This document shows, in pieces, positions 1 through 8,048 of a DNA stretch of 30,269 bases. The notes beneath the pieces were generated by a model that saw only the letters and a program-made list of their open reading frames with translations, ran no database searches and was not told where the DNA came from. The position numbers and the translations under genes are program-made. Each line of letters begins with the position of its first letter. Position 1 is the first letter of the stretch. Source of the DNA: an uncultured Collinsella sp. (GTDB lineage: Bacteria; Actinomycetota; Coriobacteriia; Coriobacteriales; Coriobacteriaceae); contig CAAETD010000060.1 of assembly GCA_900758885.1 (NCBI GenBank), positions 1 to 30,269 on the forward strand, in the 5' to 3' direction.

Positions 1-68
1 CACTCCGGCTGCTTTGCAGAGTCGTTCGAAAGTAAACCGTGGCCGGCCCTTCGCCTTACGTACCACCA

Positions 69-229
69 TTGGGAACTTTGGCTGATACTTTGAAAGTGAT
101 GGGGCTTTTGTTGGCAGGGCCTTTGAGCCCAATTGGGAACTTTGGGACTGCCTTAAACGTTTGGCTGGATGGGGCTTTGGGTACCCTTTGTTTTACTTTG
201 GGTTGATACACTGAATTTGGAGGGCTTGT
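69..229. repeat. Degenerate tandem-like repeats upstream of the nitroreductase gene
   Basis: Three imperfect copies of a G/T-rich unit lie head to tail. TTGGGAACTTTGG occurs at 69-81 and again at 133-145, 64 bases apart. GATGGGGCTTT occurs at 98-108 and 168-178. A third, more diverged copy begins at about 195 (ACTTTGGGTTGATAC, compare ACTTTGGCTGATAC at 75-88) and runs to the gene's ribosome binding site. The unit spacing is not a multiple of three, so this is not a repeated coding motif. What the repeats do is unknown. They could be a remnant of a dispersed repeat family or a regulatory leader. No gene is supported in positions 1-229. Confidence 0.6.
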
Positions 230-760
230 ATGTCTTATTTGGATCTGGCTCGGGGTCGGTATTCTTGTCGTGAGTTTGAAGATCGGGCTGTAGAGCAAGC
301 TGTTGTGGATGCCATTGTTGAGGCTGGGCGTATTGCTCCTTCTGCTTGTAATAACCATCCAACCCGTGTGATGGTGTTGGATACGCCTGAGCTTCTGGAG
401 AAGGCTGCTGCTTGTCAGCCTCGGTTTGCTCGTGATGGGTCTATCTTTGGGGCCCCGCTTGTTTTCCTTATTTGCAGCGTTACCGATGATGCTTGGGTGC
501 GCCCGTATGACCAGATGAATTCCAGTGAAATCGATACGTCCATCGTGTGTGATCAGATGATGATGGAGGCCACCGAGCAGGGCCTGGGAACGTGCTGGGT
601 ATGCCATTTTAAGCCTGAGGTGGCACAAGAGCAGTTCAATCTGTCCAAGGGCGTCTATCCCTATCACATGCTCGTCTGTGGCTATCCCGCCGACCACATC
701 GCCGATCCCGAGCATCGCGAGGCCCGCACCATTCCCCTCCCCGACTTCCTCCTCAAGTAG
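230..760 (+). CDS. Nitroreductase family protein (FMN-dependent oxidoreductase)
   Basis: The 176-residue product resembles short nitroreductase-fold flavoproteins, which are usually homodimers that bind FMN and reduce substrates with NAD(P)H. The N-terminal RYSCREFEDR followed by APSACNNHP matches the family's FMN-contacting segment, and the central and C-terminal parts fit the fold (GLGTCWVCHF, then a VCGYP segment). The true substrate cannot be told from sequence. The ATG at 230 is preceded by GGAGGG at 219-224, a well-spaced ribosome binding site. The gene stands alone on the plus strand and ends at a strong terminator. Codon use changes along the gene: the first half is dominated by T-ending codons, the last third by C-ending codons. 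Family call is secure; physiological role is not. Confidence 0.9.
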   Translation: MSYLDLARGRYSCREFEDRAVEQAVVDAIVEAGRIAPSACNNHPTRVMVLDTPELLEKAAACQPRFARDGSIFGAPLVFLICSVTDDAWVRPYDQMNSSEIDTSIVCDQMMMEATEQGLGTCWVCHFKPEVAQEQFNLSKGVYPYHMLVCGYPADHIADPEHREARTIPLPDFLLK

Positions 761-784
761 ATTTTAGGACATGCCTTAAAATCT
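759..784 (+). other. Hairpin overlapping the nitroreductase stop codon
   Basis: AGATTTT...AAAATCT arms flank a short AGG/CCT extension and a small loop. The left arm begins inside the TAG stop codon. No T-run follows, so it is not a convincing terminator by itself. It may protect the mRNA 3' end. Confidence 0.4.
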
Positions 785-806
785 ACCTTTGACCGCTCAC
801 CCGTTC

Positions 807-850
807 GCCGAGTCCTGTGCCCTCAAACGCAGGACTCGGCGTTTTGTTTT
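807..850 (+). terminator. Rho-independent terminator of the nitroreductase gene
   Basis: Perfect 11-base arms GCCGAGTCCTG (807-817) and CAGGACTCGGC (830-840) enclose a 12-base loop and are followed by GTTTTGTTTT. It lies 46 bases after the stop codon on the plus strand. Confidence 0.9.
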
Positions 851-867
851 GCAGGCTGCGTACACCA

Positions 868-900
868 CAAAAAAAGGACCCGCAAACTGCGGGCCCTTTC
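868..900 (-). terminator. Rho-independent terminator of the yggS-sepF-yggT-divIVA operon
   Basis: Read on the minus strand, AAAGGGCCCGC and GCGGGTCCTTT pair with one mismatch around a short loop, and the hairpin runs into a stretch of seven T residues. It lies 25 bases past the divIVA stop codon. Confidence 0.9.
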
Positions 901-924
901 TAGGCGCTACATGATAGCTGGATG

Positions 925-1602
925 TTAGTCCAGGTCGTCGGCGGCGAAATTGTCAATCGGTGCGAAGGGATCGGCAACGGGGATAACCGGCTCGGCGACG
1001 GGCAGCGGCTCGGCAGCAGGAACGGTCACAGCCGGAGAAGCGGCGGAACCGACCGGCGTGGAAGCCATGAGATCGGACGGGAAGGAGTTCTGAGCATCGT
1101 CCATGAAGTGCTGGATGAGCTTGAGGTACTCGGCCTTGAATTCCTCACGGGAAGCCTTAAGACGGTCGATCTCCTCAAGCTCGGCCTGCTTCTCGGTCAG
1201 GGCCTGGCGGATGACCTCGCGGGCCTTGGCGTCGGCCTCGTTGCGGATGCGGTCAGCGTTCTCGTTGGCGTCGTTGACAATGCCCTCGGCGGTCTGCTGG
1301 GCAGCAATCAGAGCAGCGGAGATCTGGCGCTCCTGAGCGGAGAAGTCGGGTGCGGGAGCGGCCACGGGCGCGGCAGGGACGGCCTGAGCGGCAGCATCCT
1401 GAGCCTGAACGAGCTGGGCCTGCGTATCGGCAAGCTGCTGCTCGGTGGCAGTCAGACGACCCTTAAGATCGACGATCTTGGCGAGCATGGCGTCGACCTC
1501 GGAGGACAGGGTCTCCAGGAAGACGTCGACCTCGGCGGGATCGTAGCCGCGCTTGGCCTCAGAGAAGGTCTGAGCCTGAATGTCAGCAGGGGTAATAGCC
1601 AT
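925..1602 (-). CDS. divIVA: DivIVA-domain cell division/polarity protein
   Basis: The product has 225 residues. The N-terminal 60 carry the DivIVA lipid-binding signature (ITPADIQAQTFSEAKRGYDP then EVDVFLETL), which targets curved membrane at septa and poles. A coiled coil follows at about 30-75 and another at about 95-165, with an alanine/proline-rich linker between them and a disordered acidic tail. In Gram-positives DivIVA recruits division-site regulators or, in many actinobacteria, directs polar wall growth; which applies here cannot be read from sequence. The ATG is preceded by AAAGGAG with good spacing. It is the last gene of the yggS-sepF-yggT-divIVA run and ends at a clear terminator. 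The S4-domain gene ylmH, often found between yggT and divIVA in Firmicutes, is absent. Confidence 0.93.
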   Translation of the reverse strand: MAITPADIQAQTFSEAKRGYDPAEVDVFLETLSSEVDAMLAKIVDLKGRLTATEQQLADTQAQLVQAQDAAAQAVPAAPVAAPAPDFSAQERQISAALIAAQQTAEGIVNDANENADRIRNEADAKAREVIRQALTEKQAELEEIDRLKASREEFKAEYLKLIQHFMDDAQNSFPSDLMASTPVGSAASPAVTVPAAEPLPVAEPVIPVADPFAPIDNFAADDLD

Positions 1603-1664
1603 AACAAGTTCTCCTTTATCTTCGCCTTGGCGCCGTGCGCCCGACGTGAGTTACTAAGCCAGTT

Positions 1665-1946
1665 TTATATGAGTATACCTATAAGAAGTTGCAGAACCAG
1701 CTTCTGTACCAACTGCAACGCAATAATCGCAACGACCGGTGAAAAATCGACGCCGCCCATGGGCGGGATAAACCGGCGGAACAAATTGAGCCACGGGCCG
1801 CACACGCTATCGAGAACGGCGGCGATATCCTGTAGCAATCCGCCCTGCTTCATAGGGATCCACGTCATAAGGCAGTAGACCACGATGAGCGTGGAGTAAA
1901 AGTTGAACAGCGTATTGACCAGCTGGACAATGGTGTAGATGTTGAT
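1665..1946 (-). CDS. yggT: YggT family membrane protein with a probable non-canonical start codon
   Basis: This is a small membrane protein of the YggT/YlmG family, which sits beside sepF in many genomes and is linked to envelope and division functions without a defined biochemistry. The frame encodes two hydrophobic segments (about 5-27 and 65-92) around a loop with LNLFRRFIPP and MGGVDFSP, as usual for the family. The first ATG/GTG-type start that is open (GTG at 1883) would cut off most of the first membrane segment and give only 72 residues. The frame continues upstream without a stop to the sepF TAA (1970-1968) and contains no ATG, GTG or TTG there. A strong GAGGAG sits six bases before ATC at 1946-1944. 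Starting there gives 93 residues, a normal YggT length. ATT at 1952-1950 directly abuts the GAGGAG and is less likely. Identity is fairly sure; the exact start is inference. Confidence 0.8.
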   Translation of the reverse strand: MNIYTIVQLVNTLFNFYSTLIVVYCLMTWIPMKQGGLLQDIAAVLDSVCGPWLNLFRRFIPPMGGVDFSPVVAIIALQLVQKLVLQLLIGILI

Positions 1947-1967
1947 GAGAATCTCCTCGTCTTGTCT

Positions 1968-2693
1968 TTACTTAAGGTAGCCGTCGGCACGGAGCTTTTT
2001 GAGGTCCGAATCCTTGACCTCGCAACCGGCGGGCAGCACCATAAACACGCGATCTCCCACCTCTTTAACTGTGGCACCCAGGCCGCAGGCAAAGCCGTAA
2101 GAGAAGTCCAGGACGCGCTTGGCGACCTCGGTACGAACGCCCACAAAAATCAGCGCGACAGGCTGCTTGGTGCGCACGCGGCGCACGACGGTCTCCACGT
2201 CGTCATAGCTCTCGGGGCGCAGGACATAAGCCGGCAGCTGCGGCGTAGCGTTGATGATGTTGCTCGCATACGCCGAGGCATCGCTCGGTGAGGGAGCAGG
2301 TGCGGGGGCAGCAGCGCGGGCGCGTGTGCTCTCGGCATAGCTCGACGGCGTGTCGTAGGCACCGGGACGATAACCGCCCGCAACCGTCTCCTGCGAGCGC
2401 GATGGCGGGTTGTAGGTCGTAGCATGGCGAGAATCGTCGCCGACCAGCTGACCGGAACGTGTGTACACGGCCACCGACTCGGCCTCGCCGCGGCGCGTCT
2501 GACCCAACAGGCCGTTGCTCGGCTCGTCCTGGGTGTAGAAGCCCTCGCCCGAGGCACCGCTGTAACCGTTATTCTGGTAGCCGTCGTCATAGCCATCATC
2601 GTAGCCGTAGTCGTCGTCCTGACCATAACCCTGGTCGTAACCCTGCTGGCCGCCCAGGTGCATCTTATTTTTAATCTCGTCAAGGAAGCCCAT
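1968..2693 (-). CDS. sepF: SepF, membrane anchor of the FtsZ ring
   Basis: The product has 241 residues. An N-terminal amphipathic membrane-binding helix (MGFLDEIKNKMHLGG) comes first. A glycine/tyrosine/aspartate-rich linker (about 16-60) and an alanine/proline/serine-rich linker (about 95-150) follow. The SepF core (about 155-235) includes VALIFVGVRTEVAKRVLDF and VFMVLPAGCEV. SepF polymerises and ties FtsZ to the membrane in bacteria without FtsA, and no ftsA is present here. The ATG at 2693 is chosen over an in-frame upstream start at 2744 because it begins the conserved helix and has GAGAGGA about seven bases before it. The linker is longer than in the Bacillus homologue. It lies downstream of yggS and upstream of yggT. 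Confidence 0.93.
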   Translation of the reverse strand: MGFLDEIKNKMHLGGQQGYDQGYGQDDDYGYDDGYDDGYQNNGYSGASGEGFYTQDEPSNGLLGQTRRGEAESVAVYTRSGQLVGDDSRHATTYNPPSRSQETVAGGYRPGAYDTPSSYAESTRARAAAPAPAPSPSDASAYASNIINATPQLPAYVLRPESYDDVETVVRRVRTKQPVALIFVGVRTEVAKRVLDFSYGFACGLGATVKEVGDRVFMVLPAGCEVKDSDLKKLRADGYLK

Positions 2694-2753
2694 GGTTGTG
2701 TCCTCTCGCGGTTTAGTGCAGGCGCTCTGATAATCAGTGCGCACTTCAGAGCC

Positions 2754-3491
2754 TTATTTTACTGCAAACTCCGGGCTAAATACTACCCTGCCCAGGCGAA
2801 CGAGCGTAGAGCCTTCCTCAAGGGCAGGCTCAAAGTCCTCGCTCATGCCACAGGAAAGTTCGGGCAGGCTCAGGTCGGAGTGCGTCGCCTCAAGCTCATC
2901 CCTTAGCTCGCGAAGTCCGGCAAAGGTGCGGCGCGCCACATCTTTATTACCCCGTGGTGCCATAGTCATAAGGCCCTGCACACAAATTCCCTCAAGCTCC
3001 GCAAGCTCACCTGCGGCGTCTCGGACCTCGTCAGGCGAAAAGCCGCCCTTGGACTCCTCGCCGCTCACATTGACCTCGATCAGCACGCGCTGGGGGCCGG
3101 AGAGCTCGCCCGCCTCAATCTTGCGGACCGCACGGCTCGAGATAGCCTGAGCCAAATGCAGCGATCCCACCGAATGAATCAGCTCGGCCGAGCCCAGAAC
3201 CGCATTGATCTTGTTGGTCTGCAGGTTGCCGATCATATCGAAGCGCACCTCGGGTAGTTCCGGATGCTCTGCGAGGCCCGCAAGCTTGCGAACGAGCTCC
3301 TGCGGGCGGTTCTCGGCAAAATGGCGATACCCCGCCTGAATAGCGGCAACGGTCTCATCGACGCCAACAGTCTTGGAGACGGCAATCAGGCGCGCGGCAT
3401 TGTGTGGACGACCCGCGCGATCGAGTGCCGCATAAAAACGCTCCAGAATCTGCTCGCGGCGAGCGCGCATCAAGTCCAAATAGTTATCCAT
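2754..3491 (-). CDS. yggS: YggS/PLPBP family pyridoxal-phosphate homeostasis protein
   Basis: A 245-residue single-domain PLP-binding protein with the fold of the alanine racemase barrel. Lys40 in LIAVSKTVG is the expected Schiff-base lysine. GNLQTNK, EVNVSGEESKGG, MTMAPRG and LSCGMSEDFEPAL are family blocks. Members have no clear enzymatic reaction; they buffer PLP and affect amino-acid pools. In Gram-positives this gene (ylmE) lies beside sepF, as here. The ATG at 3491 has GGAGG nine bases upstream and begins at the usual family position; an in-frame extension to 3575 would run through the phoU terminator hairpin and is rejected. It is the first gene of the sepF-yggT-divIVA transcript. Confidence 0.92.
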   Translation of the reverse strand: MDNYLDLMRARREQILERFYAALDRAGRPHNAARLIAVSKTVGVDETVAAIQAGYRHFAENRPQELVRKLAGLAEHPELPEVRFDMIGNLQTNKINAVLGSAELIHSVGSLHLAQAISSRAVRKIEAGELSGPQRVLIEVNVSGEESKGGFSPDEVRDAAGELAELEGICVQGLMTMAPRGNKDVARRTFAGLRELRDELEATHSDLSLPELSCGMSEDFEPALEEGSTLVRLGRVVFSPEFAVK

Positions 3492-3541
3492 TGCCAATCG
3501 CCTCCGCTGACAGCCAAACAAGTAGTCCCATGCTAACGCAA

Positions 3542-3573
3542 GAGCGCGGCCTCGCATGTGCAAGGCCGCGCTC
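3542..3573 (-). terminator. Hairpin between phoU and yggS, probable terminator of the pst operon
   Basis: Perfect 11-base arms GAGCGCGGCCT and AGGCCGCGCTC enclose a 10-base loop, 38 bases past the phoU stop codon. On the minus strand the following bases (TTGCGTTAGC) contain only a weak T-tract, so termination may be partial and allow some read-through into yggS. Confidence 0.6.
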
Positions 3574-3611
3574 ACTTAGGTATTTACAATCTTTCGACGA
3601 ACGAGGCCACC

Positions 3612-4469
3612 CTACTCCTCGTCGTCCTCGGCGTCGTCCTCGTCCTCAAGGTGCTCAAGCAGATAGCGAAGACCCTCGCTCACCTCGTTAGCGGGCACCT
3701 TGGCAACAAAACGCGCGTCGACGGCGGGCCTCATGATGACACCCTCGCCCGAAGGCACGCGCATGCTCTCAAGCTCATCCTCGTCCGTGCGGGCGATATC
3801 GCCGGCAGTCATGCGCTGTCCGGTCAAAAGGAAGGTCAGACGGCAGGCAGCATCGATGGAAATCGAGGCGATACGATCGAGGTAGCGCGAAACCATAATG
3901 GCGCGGCGCAGATCGTCATAGTTGCTGTCGTCGTCCATAAAATCGCCCGTGTCCATGCGGTTAAAGGTGCGGAAGAACTTCTCGTACGCCGCATGCACCG
4001 GCTCGTCCTCGACGGCCAGGTTGCAGATGATGGAAATGTCGTTGGTGACGAGCGCAGAAAGTGACGAACCCAGCACCTGATAGACGGCCTCGGCCTCGGC
4101 TTCAACCAAGGTCACAAGCTCCTGAGGCAGCGAGATGTCGGCCTTAACCATGTGACGCGTGGCGCGGCAGATCTGGCGAACCTTATCGGTCATGCGCTGC
4201 AGGTTAAAGTCGACGTAGATGATTGTCTGCAGCAAGCGGAAGTCGGAGGCGACCGGCGACTGCGTAGCGATCAGGTTGTAGCACACGGCCTCCAAGTTGG
4301 CGCAACGGGCGTCAATCGAAAGCGTGCGCTTCTTGCTCTTGGTGGCGAGTTTGCGATCGTCGGTCGCGTAGGCCTTCACGGCGTCGTGAAGCGCCAGGTC
4401 AACAGCCTCGTAGATGCTCAGCATCTCGTGACGGGCCTCGATGAGCTGACGGGAAAACAGTTTGCGCAT
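3612..4469 (-). CDS. phoU: PhoU family phosphate signalling protein
   Basis: The product has 285 residues and two PhoU helical-bundle repeats (about 8-100 and 115-215), with typical motifs MTDKVRQICRA and VSRYLDRIASISIDAA. PhoU links PstSCAB transport status to the PhoR/PhoB-type sensor kinase and limits phosphate uptake. It is longer than the usual 215-240 residues because of a C-terminal extension ending in a strongly acidic tail. The start ATG has GGAG about seven bases upstream. It is the last gene of the pst operon, 92 bases after pstB, and is followed by a hairpin. No two-component regulator gene is in the window. Confidence 0.93.
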   Translation of the reverse strand: MRKLFSRQLIEARHEMLSIYEAVDLALHDAVKAYATDDRKLATKSKKRTLSIDARCANLEAVCYNLIATQSPVASDFRLLQTIIYVDFNLQRMTDKVRQICRATRHMVKADISLPQELVTLVEAEAEAVYQVLGSSLSALVTNDISIICNLAVEDEPVHAAYEKFFRTFNRMDTGDFMDDDSNYDDLRRAIMVSRYLDRIASISIDAACRLTFLLTGQRMTAGDIARTDEDELESMRVPSGEGVIMRPAVDARFVAKVPANEVSEGLRYLLEHLEDEDDAEDDEE

Positions 4470-4561
4470 GGTTCACTCCAATCAGTTGGGTGCGGTCATG
4501 CCGCCCGCACAGTGAATACGCACCGGACCAGGTCCGATCGGTTTGGGACTAGTCGCACCGA

Positions 4562-5365
<804 letters not shown>

Positions 5366-5377
5366 GGGACTCCTTAA

Positions 5378-6283
5378 CTAGCGGCGTTTGCGCGACAGAT
5401 AACGCGCAAACAGGTTGAAGGCCAGAATAATCGCCATCAGCAAGAGCGCGGTGCCATAGGCTGCGTTCATGTTGATGCCGTCGTTGGCAAGCAGGTACAG
5501 GTGGACCGTCATGGGGCGGCCGGAATCGAGCGGCGAAATAGGCAGATTGATGGCCTGACCCATGGTGTAGAGCACCACGGCAGTCTCGCCGATGGCGCGG
5601 CCGATGGCAAGGACGATGCCGGTGGCGATGCGACCAAAAGCCGAAGGAAGCACGATCTTGGAGACGACCTGCCACTTGGTGGCGCCCAGGCCATATGCGC
5701 CCCAACGGATATAGCGCGGAACGGCGCGGATTGCCTCCTCGGTGGTGCGCATGACGATGGGCAGCATCAGAAGTGCCAGCGCCAGGGCGGCCGAGACCAT
5801 CGAAAGGCCCAGACCCATAGCCTCGACAAACAAGGCGTAGCCAAAGAGGCCCATAACGATGGAGGGTACCGAGGCCAGGGCATCGGCAGCATAGCGAATG
5901 ATGTCGACAATCTTGCCCTGCTTGGCGTATTCGGCCAGATAGACCGCAGCCAAGACGGCAACCGGCGTGCAGATGAGCATGGCGAGCGCCGTCACGTAGA
6001 CGGTCGAGACAATCGTGGGCCAAATGCCGCCTTCGGCGTTTACGCCCTGCGGCCAGCCAAAGATAAAGTCGAGCGAGATATGCGGCAGGCCGTTGATGAC
6101 CACGTAGGCGATGATGGCGATCAGCACCAGCGTGGTGATATAGGCCGCGGCGCGAAACACGCCGAGCATGATCTTGTTGGAGAGGTCCTTGTTGATGCGG
6201 CCCTTCTTGCCATGGGAAAGGGCACGCTTGATGCGCTCGCGCGACGAGGTCGTATCGACCGTCGTGTCAACGGAATCGGACAT
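5378..6283 (-). CDS. pstA: Phosphate ABC transporter permease PstA
   Basis: A 301-residue inner-membrane permease with about six hydrophobic segments and the conserved cytoplasmic loop contacting the ATPase (TTEEAIRAVPRYIRWGAYGLGATKWQ, around 190-215). GGIWPTIVSTVYVT and VPSIVMGLFGYALFV are PstA-type blocks. It forms the channel with PstC. The first 45 residues are a hydrophilic serine- and lysine-rich cytoplasmic tail. It starts only three bases after the pstC stop codon, so the two are probably translated together. Confidence 0.96.
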   Translation of the reverse strand: MSDSVDTTVDTTSSRERIKRALSHGKKGRINKDLSNKIMLGVFRAAAYITTLVLIAIIAYVVINGLPHISLDFIFGWPQGVNAEGGIWPTIVSTVYVTALAMLICTPVAVLAAVYLAEYAKQGKIVDIIRYAADALASVPSIVMGLFGYALFVEAMGLGLSMVSAALALALLMLPIVMRTTEEAIRAVPRYIRWGAYGLGATKWQVVSKIVLPSAFGRIATGIVLAIGRAIGETAVVLYTMGQAINLPISPLDSGRPMTVHLYLLANDGINMNAAYGTALLLMAIILAFNLFARYLSRKRR

Positions 6284-6286
6284 AGC

Positions 6287-7219
6287 CTACCCCCTCTTCT
6301 TGGAAATCAGGCGGACGATACCCACCAGTGCAGCGGAGATGATAAACAGGACAACGCCCATGCCAAACAGAGCCGAGCGGTGCAGGCCCGAGGAATAACT
6401 CATATCGAGCGCAATCTGACTCGTGAGCGTTGAGATAGGGCTCGAGATGCTATCCGGAATGACCGGGGCGTTGCCCACGACCATAAGCACGGCCATGGTC
6501 TCACCGATGGCGCGACCCATACCCAAAACGATGGCGTCCACAATGCCCAGCTTGGCGGCCGGCAGCACGACTTTGTAGATGGTCTGCCACTTGGTGGCAC
6601 CCATGGCATAGGATGCCTCGCGAATGCCCATGGGAATGGAATTGAGGGCATCGATGGTGAGCGTGGTGATGGTGGGAACGATCATGATGGCGAGCACGAA
6701 CCACGCCGTCAGCGCGCCAAAGCCAAGACCGCCGGTCAGCTGCGCGATAAACGGACGGATGATGACCATGCCAAAGAAGCCGTAGATGATGGAGGGGATG
6801 CCCGCCAGCAGGTCGACGGCGGGGCTGATGAGCCTGCGCACGCGCTTGCTGGCGATCTCGACCAGATACACAGCCGTGCCCACACCCAGGGGCACACCCA
6901 TGGCGAGCGCACCGACAGTCACCAGACCAGAACCCGCCAGCAGCGACATAATGCCGTAGTGGCCCTCAGAGGGTGCCCATGTAAAGCTAAAGAAGTCCGC
7001 CAGGCCGATGTCGGTAAAGACCGGCAGCGCCGAGTACGTGGTAAAGACAAAAATCAGGATGACGGTGACGACCGCCAAGAACGCGCAGGCAAAGAAGATC
7101 CACTGCAGCGCCTTCTCCTTAAGATAGGTGCTGCGCGACACCAACGCCAACTCACGCTTTTTGGGCACCCGGGTCTCCTGCTCAATCTGGGGGGTTTCCT
7201 GTGCTTCCACGCTACTCAC
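6287..7219 (-). CDS. pstC: Phosphate ABC transporter permease PstC
   Basis: The 310-residue permease pairs with PstA. It has about six membrane segments, AGIPSIIYGFFGMVII, and the ATPase-contact loop SIPMGIREASYAMGATKWQT. The start is GTG at 7219, eight bases inside the end of pstS, with AAAGGGGA upstream; the overlap suggests coupled translation. A hydrophilic N-terminal region of about 35 residues precedes the first membrane segment. Confidence 0.96.
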   Translation of the reverse strand: MSSVEAQETPQIEQETRVPKKRELALVSRSTYLKEKALQWIFFACAFLAVVTVILIFVFTTYSALPVFTDIGLADFFSFTWAPSEGHYGIMSLLAGSGLVTVGALAMGVPLGVGTAVYLVEIASKRVRRLISPAVDLLAGIPSIIYGFFGMVIIRPFIAQLTGGLGFGALTAWFVLAIMIVPTITTLTIDALNSIPMGIREASYAMGATKWQTIYKVVLPAAKLGIVDAIVLGMGRAIGETMAVLMVVGNAPVIPDSISSPISTLTSQIALDMSYSSGLHRSALFGMGVVLFIISAALVGIVRLISKKRG

Positions 7220-8048
7220 TCCCCTTTCCGTCGTTGGTGACGGGAATAAAGCCCGCCTCGCGAATCTGCTTGTCCATCTTTTCGGACGTCACATAGTCGA
7301 TGTAATCCTGCGCCTGCTGCGAAGGCGTCCCCTTCACAAAGAAGTAAAGGTCACGCGAGATGGGATAGCCGCCACTTGCGACCGTCTTCTCGGATGCCTC
7401 GACATGGTTGACCGAAACGGCCTTGACCGAGGTCTTGGCGTTGAGGCTCTCGACAAAACCCAGCGAGATGTAGCCAATGGCGCCACGCGAGCGAGACACG
7501 ACATCGCGCACCTGGCCCGTGCCCGAAAGAACAGCCGAGCGGCGATCGAATGGCGTGCCGTCCATCACGATAGTGCGGAAGGCCTCGCGCGTACCGGACG
7601 CCTCGTCGCGGTTGATAACCTGAATCTTCAGGTCCTCTCCGCCGACTTCTTTCCAGTTGGTGATCTTGCCGGCGTAAATATCGCGGAGCTGCTCGGTCGA
7701 GAGATTGTCGACCGGGTTGTCGTCGTTCACGATGACTGCAATGCCGTCGTGTGCGATTACGATCGGGGTCAGGCCCAAATCCTGCTCGTCGGCATTGAGG
7801 CCACGAGACGAACTAGCGATGTCGGCGGTGCCGGCGCTAACAGCTTCGATGCCAGCAGATGAGCCAAGGCCGGAGACGAGCACGTCGATGCCGGTCTCCT
7901 CTTTAAAGCCCTCGGCCGCGATCTCGGCAATGGGAAGGCACGTCGTAGAGCCGGCAACGGTGATGGAAGAGGTAGAAGATCCCGAGGAGCAGGCGCACAG
8001 CGTGAGCGTGAGCACTGCTGCACTCAGGACCGATGCGATCTTTCTCAT
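7212..8048 (-). CDS. pstS: Phosphate-binding lipoprotein PstS
   Basis: A 278-residue extracytoplasmic solute-binding lipoprotein. Residues 1-20 form a lipoprotein signal peptide ending in LCAC, with Cys20 as the expected lipidated residue. Phosphate-site motifs follow: VAGSTTCLPIAE (31-42), SSAGIEAV (63-70), SSSRGL (79-84) and AHDGIAVIVN (99-108), then RDEASGTREAF. It captures inorganic phosphate for PstCA. The ATG (8048-8046) overlaps the TGA stop of yfiH (8047-8045) as ATGA, with no good ribosome binding site of its own, so its translation probably depends on ribosomes finishing yfiH. An in-frame extension to 8240 has no signal peptide at its front and is rejected. Confidence 0.95.
   Translation of the reverse strand: MRKIASVLSAAVLTLTLCACSSGSSTSSITVAGSTTCLPIAEIAAEGFKEETGIDVLVSGLGSSAGIEAVSAGTADIASSSRGLNADEQDLGLTPIVIAHDGIAVIVNDDNPVDNLSTEQLRDIYAGKITNWKEVGGEDLKIQVINRDEASGTREAFRTIVMDGTPFDRRSAVLSGTGQVRDVVSRSRGAIGYISLGFVESLNAKTSVKAVSVNHVEASEKTVASGGYPISRDLYFFVKGTPSQQAQDYIDYVTSEKMDKQIREAGFIPVTNDGKGSE

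Noticed and set aside
69..229. Possible CRISPR-like repeat array
   Set aside because: Only three diverged copies, no conserved repeat/spacer structure and no cas genes nearby.
56..715. Open frame of 219 codons on the minus strand at the left edge
   Set aside because: It opposes the nitroreductase gene, which has family motifs, a ribosome binding site and a terminator. The repeat-like end of the frame only reflects the DNA repeats.
1665..1883. yggT starting at the GTG at 1883
   Set aside because: This would delete most of the first membrane helix and leave the GAGGAG after sepF unused; the longer frame matches family length.
3492..3575. N-terminal extension of YggS to 3575
   Set aside because: The extension would be encoded by the hairpin after phoU and lacks similarity to the family; the ATG at 3491 has a good ribosome binding site.
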